Positions 22,764-30,000 of a stretch of 30,000 nt of DNA are shown in pieces. The position numbers and the translations under genes are program-made. The notes beneath the pieces are model-generated. The model saw only the letters and a list, made by a program, of their open reading frames with translations. It made no database searches and had not been told where the DNA came from. This DNA is from Hirudo medicinalis (Eukaryota; Annelida; Clitellata; Hirudinida; Hirudinidae), in contig MPNW01000720.1 in the NCBI GenBank assembly GCA_011800805.1, positions 1 through 30,000 on the forward strand, given 5' to 3'. Each line of letters opens with the position of its first letter. Positions within the stretch are counted from its first letter, which is position 1.

Positions 22764-23479
22764 CTTATAGGGACACCTCTGCAGACCTATCTGCAACCGC
22801 CTCGACACGAACAGACAGCCATGTTTAGAAGTTTTCAGGGATGGTTTTTAAGGGGAGGAATGCGAGTACGGTTGCAAATGATTGGTGAAAATATTTTTTA
22901 TTCGAGGAAAGTTTAATTCTTTAAGTTAATTAAAAATCTGTTTTGTTTATTTCTAAACCACAATTGTTTATTTTTATTTTCATTTTTGTACGCAGATAAG
23001 AATTAATATTTAACCTCATATATTCATCTGATATTTTGTATATTAAATTAGATTAGATTAGCAAAGCTAATATAGTGTTATCAGTGTTATTAACTCTAAT
23101 AGAGTTATTAGTGTTATCATGTTAACATCTCCTAGGCAGGAAAGCAACGCAGGGAAGCATTAATTAATTAAAAGTTCATTAGAATTTACTTAAAAGCTAA
23201 TTCTTAATGTTTTAACATTAAAAAATTAAAATAGTTTTTATTTCTCCACAAAAAGTGAATAAATTCTTTTGCAATACGAACATTTTTAGCCATGGCGCGT
23301 GCGATGCGTTCATTCATAAATTACAACGCATTTAACGCCTAGGGGCTGAGGAAGCCACCAAATAACTATCTTAAACTGCACTTTTTATGATAACGATATT
23401 ATTTTAAATTACTAAACAGTAAATTTTCGCTGTGCAACGATGATGCTCAATGATTTCAATTCATTTATTTGTATGAAAA

Positions 23480-23700
23480 CACTAGCTTTTTTAAACCGGC
23501 TTCGTCGCCAGTCATATATAAGTAATCGATTTCGCTCATACCGTTATTATTTAAGTCCTTAAAAACAGCTAATTACCTGCCCTCAAAGAACTGGGCGATT
23601 AGGACGACGCTCTCGCAACGGGACTCGAACCTCCATCGCGAGAGGCGAAGTCTCGAACCATGCGGGAGCACAACGCCCCCCGCTTTCAGTAGCACTCGAG
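23480..23700 (-). mobile_element. Candidate tRNA-derived SINE (or tRNA pseudogene)
   Basis: The - strand carries a perfect RNA polymerase III B box, GGTTCGAGTCC (23631-23621). It is preceded at tRNA-like spacing by ATGGTTCGAGACTTCGCCTC, which resembles the D-loop and anticodon region of tRNA-derived SINE heads (GTGGTTAGAGxxxTCGCCTC). The 5-bp T stem does not pair properly and no closing acceptor stem is evident, so it is not a working tRNA gene. A non-tRNA body of about 100 bp may extend to about 23480. No A-box is convincing and the right boundary is uncertain. Confidence 0.4.
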
Positions 23701-24514
23701 TTTAAAGCACGTATGCAATTTAGGAAAAGGTGAAAGTTGGAAAACTTGAAAGTTGAAAATAGCACAGTTGACCTAAGAATGGCACAGAGAATGACGTGTG
23801 CAAATTTCAAGTCGTTACGTTCACCGTTTGGGAGGAGTTCTTGGGACAGACATACACACGCACTTTCTGTTTTATACTATAGATTAGTCTGCTACTCCAT
23901 TTCCAAGTCTCTACATAGTGGTATCTGGCGTAAGAAATGTGATTGTGCAAAGGAATTGCGAATGTTTTCGGTATCAAGCGACCGTATTTGATTTTCGATA
24001 ACTAACCAAAAATTTTGAACTCACGATTATCTTTTAACGATTCGTGATTTCCTCGCGAAGGTTCCCCATTCTCAAAACAATGGTGATTGAAAAAAAAGAG
24101 AGGAAAGAACATTTCTAAGAAAGAATCATCTACTAAATTAAAACACAGTCAAACAATTATTCAAAAATACTAGAATCGGATAGAAAAAGTTTTTTCTGAA
24201 AACAAATCTCCACACACTGGATAAACTCCACCGTTGAAAAGCGATTCCTTTTGTTTCGACTTGGTTTGGGATTGCTGCTGCCATTGTTAGCGGACCTGGC
24301 AAATTTCCATAAACCCATCAACGACAATTCATTCTTTTTAGGAAAAATAATAATCCAAATTAATTATGACCACTCTCCGATGTATGACGTCGAGGTATGT
24401 ACTCGTGGTAGCATCGTAATGTTTGACACAAATCACTCTTGCTACATGTCGCTTCTCATTTACTGGAAAATCATTCCAGATACAACCGAAGATCCCACAA
24501 TCTCTTTTTTTTTT

Positions 24515-24670
24515 AGTCCAGTATTTTATTTAGTACAGTATTTTATTTAGTACAGTATTTTATTTAGTCCAGTATTTTATTTAGTCCAGTATTTTATTTA
24601 GTACAGTATTTTTTTTTAGTCCAGTATTTTATTTAGTACAGTATTTTATTTAGTACAGTATTTTTTTATT
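24515..24670. repeat. 17-bp minisatellite with a poly(A) signal in each unit on the - strand
   Basis: About nine head-to-tail units of AGT[C/A]CAGTATTTTATTT, differing mainly at one C/A position and by T-run length. Read on the - strand, most units contain AATAAA. The array lies about 715-870 bases past the stop codon of the LRR gene on that strand and contains the first AATAAA met there. Confidence 0.9.
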
Positions 24671-25385
24671 CCACAAGTTATAAACTCCAAACTAATTCCA
24701 GCGTTTTTGTCATACATTTCAACGGTATTTTACTATTAGTGAAATTAGCACTATCTTTTTGATCTGAAAATCTTTGAAAGTAAAAAAAAAAAAGACAGGA
24801 TAAGTGTTTGAAAAATAAAACAAACTAAAAGATGACCTTAAAACACAGTGGAAATCAGTGGAATGCATGGACCCATCTGAACCACTTAGCATCCATTTGT
24901 ATCATGTTGGAGTAGCGTTGTTTTGAACAATTGCTGAGCTGCCAAATAAATTCCCCAAGTTTAGCTAATTATTAATTATTATTAAAATATTAATTAACTA
25001 ATTTACAAAGACAGGCAAAGTAACACGCTCGACTAACATTCAGCTTTCAGATTTCGTCAGAAGTGACAACCGAAAGGTCTTTGAAGAAATTGTGTAGTTC
25101 ACGTCAAAATCACTGAATAATAGTTCGCTAGTTATTCTATATCATAATCATCATTTCATAATATTTACAATAATTCATCCACCATAATTTTGTTACACAA
25201 AAATAAATCGCATGACATCGTGATTATAACAGTGAATATATTTTCGACGAGACGCGAGATACAAGAGCAGAAAGAACATTGTCAAAATGTCACGAAATGT
25301 TAAACAATTGTCAATTTACAATCCTGGAAAACAAAAAGATGTCTCAAGTATGTATTAGCTCAGCAGCCTCCAAAATCAATTCCAA

Positions 25386-26191
25386 TCAGAAGTCATTCCA
25401 CCTGTAGACGCGCAGTGGACCTTCAGATTTGACTCCGTTTAGGCCAGACAGAACTCCACAGCCGAAAGTCACGCGGTCAGGAAGGTCAGAGAATGTTCTA
25501 TTGGAGTTAAGGTCAGGCGTGGCCGATAAATTGTCTCGTTGAGAGCCAAGAACATCCTTTTTAGGGGCCTCGTGATGGGGCGGTTCTTTGCGGAATGTAA
25601 ACAGTGATTTCAAGAAAGAATCTAGGGAATTATTATTGCTTTTGATTCTGAACTTTGGCGAGTGTGGGGTCTTGACAGCGTAAACCAAAGTGCCTGAGCC
25701 GTTATGGGTAGCCACGAAAGAATTTCCCATCTCCACTTCTGCCTTTCCAAAGCCATCCTTTGTCGTGCCGCTGTTCAAACCTCCAAACTCGTCTTCGGTC
25801 TTGCACAATTTCATGACTCTGTTTCTCCTCAGCTTCCTGAAACCAAAGAAGAAGAGCATTGGAACCAAGACGAGAAAGACGACTAGTAGGACGACGATGG
25901 TGAAAGCCGCAAGTAAGGTGAAGTAGAACACAGGTTTGCTGCTCTTGTCGATCGACGGCTCAAAGTTGGTGTTGAAGATGGTGAAATTGTTGGCAGGACG
26001 CTTGACCTTATCTACTTTCTCCAGTAGGTGGAGCTTGATCCGACCCAGTTGTGATTTTGACGGGATTGGGTGGTAAGTAGAATCCGCGTATCCGATTGGC
26101 TGCAGACTTTCCTGGGTCACTTCCAGTTGTTCAGTCAGAAGGATGGCCGAGGTGGATGAAGATGGAGGAGGAAGAGTGGTTCTGTCGTCTG
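25386..26191 (-). CDS. LRR gene, last exon (stalk, transmembrane helix, tail)
   Basis: The acceptor is the tandem ATCGCAGCAG, so the exon starts at 26191 or 26188; both keep frame and differ by one Ala. It encodes 268 residues: a Thr/Ser/Pro stalk, the helix FTLLAAFTIVVLLVVFLVLV, and a tail with polybasic start. The apparent ATG at 26225 lies before the acceptor and is not the start. Confidence 0.87.
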
Positions 26192-28293
26192 CTGCGATTG
26201 AGTTAGAGCGCGAAAAGTTAAGCATTATTCAGACAAAATATCAACAACTGAAAGTTACATCTGCAGTGATTGAAGCTTCAGCATTATTAAATATCATTAT
26301 TACAATGCAGATTTTTAATTAAAAATTATTTAATAATAATAATAACATGAATAGTATAAATTACATGACAACGCAATATTTTTTTTTAATATCCACACTA
26401 AAAATATTAAATCCAGCCACATGATCACAGCGAAAGCAGCTGAAGAGACCAAATTTCTGTTTTTAATTCAATTATTTTGCTCTTCATTTTCCGGCCTAGT
26501 TTTTAGTCTTTGAATAAATCCTTTTCATTAAGAATTTTTAGCTTTAAAGCCTCTCTTTTTTGAGAGAGTCTCCGAAACAGCCTCACCTTGGTCCTTGATT
26601 GGCATGTTTTCCGACTTCTTTGGCCCGCTGTTGGTCTCAGGCAACTTTGAACTTCGCGTTTCTTGTTGGCCATGCCCGTCGTCTTCCTCCTGGAAGAAAT
26701 AGTCCGCTGAGTTCATGTTTGATACGCGTCTGGAGTCCTGGTTTGAATCTTGGCCAAAGTCTTGAATCGAGTTTTTCCTGGCCTTGTTCTCCAAGGCTTT
26801 TCTGAGGTTTGAATCAATCTCTTTGCCCAGCACCACGAACATGTCTGCCCTCAGGTCAAGCTCGTAGAAGTCCTTCAAAGAAAGACTGAGGAGGTTTCTG
26901 CCTCTCAGATAGGACGGATTGAAACAGTAGTTGTCCTGTAGGTGAGGGTTGTCTGCCTCTGATTGGTTTGCTGCTTCCATAGCTTTTGTCAGGGCGTTGT
27001 TCCAGATCCTCAGCCAGAGAACAGAGGAATTGCAATACCAGTTTGAGCTGGAGACTTTGAGCAGGTGGAGCGAAGGAATTGAGGATACAAGGTAAGGACC
27101 TACGAATTCAAATTCGATGTCGGACAAATCCAGTTCTTCGAGAGAGCGAAGGTTGGTCCAGAAGGTTTTCTGCATCAGGAGAAACGATGCCAAGTAGGGA
27201 CTGCTTTTGAGATTCAAGTAGCTCAGGGCGCCAAGCTCTAGCGCCATTTCCCGTGGACTCTCAATTCTCACGTTGCCGCTCACGTAGGACAAGTGAAGAG
27301 CTTTCAAGTTCGGAATGAGCCCAGAAAAACAATTCATTCTCAGGACTTGGAGCGGATTTCGGCTCAAAAACAAACTCTCCAACGAACTACTCAAATGTTC
27401 AGCTACCCTGTTGGGTGCCTGAACTCCCCCTGTTGAGCGCGAAAAGACAAGAGAATCGACGGCAGTGAGTCTGTTTCCGCTGACATCAACGACCTTCAAC
27501 CTCGGCAGAGTCGTTCCAGGACCGACTGCAAAGTCCCTGATCTCGGAGATTCTGTTGTCTGAGAGGTAAAGTGCTTGAAGTCTCGGTGCGGAGAATTCAG
27601 AGGCAGAGAGCACTTGGATCTTGTTGGATCTCATGAGAAGTCTTTGAAGGACCGGTGGCAGTTTGTCTGGCATCTGACTGAGGTTGTTGTCGTTGAGCCA
27701 CAGTTGTTTCAGGTGGGACATGGATTCGAAGGTGCCGGATTCGATTTCTAGATTGGAAATTCAAGTGAGGTTACCTTTAAATTCATCCACCTGGAGCTGG
27801 TTTTAAATTCGACTTTTATTTTAAATATTAATCTCCACATATAACGTTTATTTCCAATATATTATAAAAATATTCTGTCAGGAATTATTTAGTAATTATG
27901 AATTATATATTATTATACATTATCATTATTATTATTTTTGATTATTATGGAATACCATCCACCTTTCAGTCCTACCATATCGCACCAATAAGTGGTAAAA
28001 TTATTGACTGTTGGTTGCAAAATATGTCATCTCCACTGATAAACTCTCAACGAAGAACCCTAACCAGTGATGTTGTTCATATCGAGGACCAGAATGGCAA
28101 GGAAAGGACAGTCCTTGAAGGTGGTCTTGTTCAGGTGGGAGATGAAATTTTGTCTCAGCTGGAGGTACCTAATCGAAACTGGAAGTCCACGCGGAAGTTT
28201 TCTGAGGTTGCACTTGGAAAGGTCAACGAAGGTCAACGAGGTCGAGTGAAACTGAAAGCGAAGGTCGTCGGACAGGGGATTTCCCCGGAGATC
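25386..28293 (-). CDS. Leucine-rich-repeat type I membrane protein, 5' end missing (three exons)
   Basis: Three phase-matched exons give 731 residues up to the stop. About 12 leucine-rich repeats are visible (for example LTFVDLSKCNLRKLP, LKQLWLNDNNLSQMP, LQALYLSDNRISEI, LESLFLSRNPLQVL). They are capped by an LRRCT-like module, WYCNSSVLWLRIW to YCFNPSYLRGRNLLSL, in which the usual CxC is reduced to one Cys. A Gln/Asp/Ser-rich spacer follows, then a stretch with sequon NNFT, a transmembrane helix (about 25842-25931) stopped by RKLRRNR, and a tail of about 150 residues ending YRWNDF. The protein would sit in the plasma membrane with the LRRs outside, in adhesion or ligand binding; that is family knowledge, not shown here. 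The repeat pattern with LPxxLPxSIRYLQLxxN recalls Toll-like and SLRP ectodomains, but no TIR domain follows. The signal peptide and N-terminal cap must lie in upstream exon(s), not found. Confidence 0.88.
26192..26586 (-). other. LRR gene intron 2
   Basis: AT-rich intron with ATT/AAT runs around 26280-26350. GT-AG ends agree in phase 1. No other feature was seen. Confidence 0.8.
26587..27747 (-). CDS. LRR gene, second visible coding exon (LRRs and LRRCT)
   Basis: The acceptor TTTCCAATCTAG|AA gives NNITEIESGTFESMSHLKQL across the junction, a continuous LRR. The strong donor GACCAAG|GTGAGG in phase 1 ends the exon after PIKDQ, 20 codons before the in-frame stop at 26528. That phase matches the next exon. 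The LRRCT-like cap is at about 26852-27043. The last 110 residues are hydrophilic, with repeated QDS/QD and a run of acidic residues. Confidence 0.87.
27748..28064 (-). other. LRR gene intron 1
   Basis: AT-rich intron of 317 bp with GT-AG ends in phase 1 and an ATT-rich stretch near 27895-27950. Nothing else was recognised. Confidence 0.85.
28065..28293 (-). CDS. LRR gene, first visible coding exon
   Basis: The acceptor CAATTCATCAG|GAT opens DLRGNPLSDDLRFQFHSTSL in phase 0. The exon ends at ATCACTG|GTTAGG in phase 1. It encodes 76 residues with three LRRs. The opposite strand is also open here but is a shadow. Confidence 0.85.
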
Positions 28294-28437
28294 CTGATGA
28301 ATTGAATGGAATGATGAGAAGAAGAATTATTCAGTTATTATTTATGAGAAAATTAGTTACAATTATTATTAATATTATATTAATACAAAATTAATCAAAT
28401 CAATTGATCATAATTAAGAGATATCTCACAAAATTAT

Positions 28438-28566
28438 CAACAACAACACAACAACAAAACAACAACAACAACAACAACAACAATAATAATAATAATAATA
28501 ATAATAACAACAACAACAATAATAATAACAATAATAATGATAATAATAGTAATAATTATCATCATC
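28438..28566. repeat. AAC then AAT microsatellite
   Basis: A CAACAACAAC run is followed by AATAATAAT, then mixed AAC/AAT/GAT. It yields a poly-Asn frame on the + strand that is not a gene. Confidence 0.92.
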
Positions 28567-28683
28567 ATAAAAACAATAATACGTAAAAACATAGAGTAAA
28601 ATTAAAAAAAAACAAAATTCGCACTCAATCATGGAAAAGTTTCTTCCGTGCTACAACAAAAGCGGGGGGCGGAGTCAGATTTA

Positions 28684-29010
28684 TGACGTCAGAGTGACGT
28701 GGGAGATTAGGTCCTGCGACAGATAATAAGCTTATGAGAGGAACGTGACGTCATCATTCCTACGACAACAAGCCCTCTGACGTCATCATTCCTACGACAG
28801 CAAGCCCTCTGACGTCATCATTCCTACTTTCAACAGGCCCTCTGACGTCATCATTCCTACGAGATCAAGCCCTCTGACGTCATCATTCCTACGACAGCAA
28901 GCCCTCTGACGTCATCATTCCTACGAGGGCAAGCCCTCTGACGTCATCATTCCTACGACAACAAGCCCTCTGACGTCATCATTCCTACGAGAGCAAGCCC
29001 TCTGACGTCA
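28684..29010. promoter_or_regulatory. Tandem array of perfect CRE palindromes (TGACGTCA)
   Basis: Perfect TGACGTCA octamers start at 28684, 28746, 28778, 28810, 28843, 28875, 28907, 28939, 28971 and 29003. The last nine form a minisatellite with a 32-bp period (one unit of 33). Each unit is TGACGTCATCATTCCTACGA plus about seven variable bases and CCCTC. The octamer is the consensus site for CREB/ATF and related bZIP dimers. A TGACGTGG (ATF6/XBP1-type element) lies at 28694-28701. The array is about 390 bp upstream of the first visible LRR-gene exon. That it regulates the gene is an inference. Confidence 0.75.
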
Positions 29011-29115
29011 TCGGGGCCTGGAAAAAAGACCCGGTTCGCTTGGACCGCCGGCGGGAAGAGGAGGAAACGGAGGAAAAGAGAGAACGTGCCAACTGTTTCA
29101 CGGTCCACGCGAGGC
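29010..29115 (-). promoter_or_regulatory. GC- and CpG-rich patch, possible promoter or first exon
   Basis: This patch is clearly richer in G, C and CpG than its surroundings, with CCGCCGGCGGG near 29046 and a purine-rich run after it. It adjoins the CRE array. On the - strand an acceptor-like TTTTTTCCAG occurs at its left end. It could be the LRR gene promoter or part of its 5' untranslated exon; the evidence is weak. Confidence 0.3.
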
Positions 29116-29220
29116 TTCTTTATTGATTACGATCGAGTAATTCTAATTCTTAAATTTTAAATTTACTGCTCCTTAAAATAACAATAAATAAATAAAAAAA
29201 ATAAGAAAAATAAATGAGAA

Positions 29221-29340
29221 ATATATATATATATATATTGCTATATTTAATATAAATATAACGTTGCTTATAGTGATGATGATGATGACGATGATGGTTA
29301 TGATGATGATGATGGTGGTGGTGACGACGATGATGATGAA
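29221..29340. repeat. AT dinucleotide and (GAT)n microsatellites
   Basis: A TATATATA run at 29221-29239 is followed by GATGATGATGACGATGATGG repeats at about 29274-29337. Confidence 0.85.
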
Positions 29341-29818
29341 CCTTATAATTATTATGTTACCTTATAATTATTTCAATAATTACATCCTCGCATCACTTTC
29401 AAAGCTACAACTTAAGAGCATCATAATTCCTCTCTAATAAAAACGACGAAACGAAACAAGCCGCTTTTTCCCGCCAGCTGGATTTGACCGGAAGTCAAAG
29501 AATTATTTTCATTTTTACTTTTTTGTTTTTTGTTTTTTTGTTTTTTGTTTTTGTTTTTAAATAAATGCAACAAAAGAAAGGCCGTTGCGTCACGGTCGAG
29601 ATGTTCCTATCTGCTCCACGCTTCATTGGAAACGCCTCGTCATAAGAATTCTGAACTCATCGGTCACGTTCCGCTCCACGATTTCTGTTTTGTTTTAAAT
29701 TTAAAATATCGAAACAAATAAAAATTATCAAATAATTTATAATATCGCGGTCCACAGAAATAGCCAAGAAAACAAAAAATGAACGAACGACGGAAATGTT
29801 TATTAACGGCCACATCGA

Positions 29819-29838
29819 TGACGTCACACGGACACGTG
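29819..29838. promoter_or_regulatory. Isolated CRE and adjacent E-box
   Basis: A further perfect TGACGTCA at 29819-29826 is followed within 10 bases by CACGTG, an E-box that also completes a TGAC-type half site. It is outside the tandem array. Function is inferred from the motifs only. Confidence 0.4.
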
Positions 29839-29956
29839 ACAAGCCGACTTCCTGTTTGTGAAGTTCTCAATTTTATAGGCGGACAGCACCTGTGCTCTGC
29901 GAGAGATTTTCGAGTTTTATGAATCATTTTGTTTTGTTTATAATTTAATAAATGAA

Positions 29957-30000
29957 GTCTTCGTCGTCGTCGTCATCATCATCATCATCATCACCATCAC
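29957..30000. repeat. (CGT)n/(CAT)n microsatellite at the right edge
   Basis: TCGTCGTCGTCG followed by TCATCATCATCA runs into the window end. Confidence 0.9.

Larger units (their letters stand above)
22764..25385. other. Interval between SNRK start and LRR-gene stop
   Basis: No supported coding sequence. Next to 22764 it should hold the SNRK 5' untranslated region and promoter. Acceptor-like CCCTATAAG just before the ATG leaves open a separate 5' UTR exon. Next to 25385 it should hold the LRR gene 3' untranslated region. A SINE candidate and a minisatellite inside it are listed separately. Runs of TTAATTAA and ATTATTAA recur. Confidence 0.5.
28294..30000. other. Upstream region of the LRR gene (intron and/or promoter)
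   Basis: No coding exon, signal peptide or start codon for the LRR gene could be supported here on the - strand. The missing first exon may be small or lie beyond the window. The region holds a microsatellite, a CRE array, a GC-rich patch (about 29010-29115) and further CAT/GAT runs. A T-rich run (29515-29560) and AT repeats (29221-29240) are present. Confidence 0.5.

Noticed and set aside
23590..23700. Functional tRNA gene on the - strand
   Set aside because: The T stem has mismatches and no acceptor stem closes, despite the perfect B box; a SINE or pseudogene fits better.
26528..26586. LRR exon continuing to the in-frame stop at 26528 (a secreted form)
   Set aside because: A strong donor GTGAGG at 26586 in phase 1 joins exactly to the phase-1 transmembrane exon. 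A retained-intron secreted isoform remains possible, but nothing in the sequence demands it.
27898..28305. 135-codon open frame on the + strand over the first visible LRR exon
   Set aside because: The opposite strand encodes clear leucine-rich repeats with splice sites; the + frame is a shadow extended by AT-rich intron.
28404..28586. Open frame with poly-Asn
   Set aside because: It is a translated AAC/AAT microsatellite.
28746..29010. CRISPR-like array of 32-bp periodic repeats
   Set aside because: The whole unit repeats and only about three to seven bases vary, so there are no unique spacers. The context is an animal gene region.

Overview
This window is animal (metazoan) nuclear DNA. The genes are split by GT-AG introns, the intergenic DNA is AT-rich and full of trinucleotide microsatellites, there are remnants of a non-LTR retrotransposon and probably a tRNA-derived SINE, and the central gene is a clear SNRK kinase, an animal AMPK-family member. 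I cannot name the species. An invertebrate is likely, because the two membrane-protein genes match no vertebrate gene I recognise.

Layout from left to right. (1) Bases 1-281, + strand: the 3' end of an ALYREF/THOC4-like mRNA-export adaptor gene (half an RRM plus the C-terminal UAP56-binding helix), cut by the window edge. (2) 282-2857: non-coding, with an exact 127-bp duplication around a single N that looks like an assembly join. (3) 2881-5229, + strand: a long open exon for a single-pass membrane protein with a Ser/Thr-rich, N-glycosylatable outer part and a cytoplasmic tail of about 555 residues. The tail holds a cluster of YxxL/I motifs, including an ITAM-spaced pair. (4) 5230-9992: AT-rich non-coding DNA with a 5'-truncated, frame-broken LINE fragment near 6.1-6.6 kb. 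(5) 9993-22763, - strand: SNRK, assembled here from six coding exons with matching splice phases (857 residues; kinase domain, UBA domain, acidic and basic tail, C-terminal CSVV). Its second intron, about 7.9 kb, carries most of the microsatellites. (6) 22764-25385: non-coding, with a tRNA-like SINE candidate and a 17-bp minisatellite. (7) 25386-28293, - strand: the 3' three exons of a leucine-rich-repeat type I membrane protein with about 12 visible LRRs, an LRRCT-like cap, a transmembrane helix and a short non-TIR tail. Its signal peptide and first exon(s) are not found. (8) 28294-30000: upstream DNA of the LRR gene, with a long AAC/AAT microsatellite and a striking tandem array of perfect TGACGTCA (CRE) palindromes repeated about every 32 bp, next to a GC-rich, promoter-like patch.

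The genes do not form a pathway that can be read from the sequence. SNRK is a cytosolic/nuclear kinase and its two neighbours encode unrelated membrane proteins. The points most worth following up are the ITAM-like tail of the left membrane protein, the CRE array upstream of the LRR gene, the poly(A)-signal-bearing minisatellite downstream of that gene, the CaaX-like end of SNRK, and the probable assembly artefact at base 2117. Splice boundaries were worked out by eye from consensus sites, phase agreement and similarity to remembered family members; no alignment was run.
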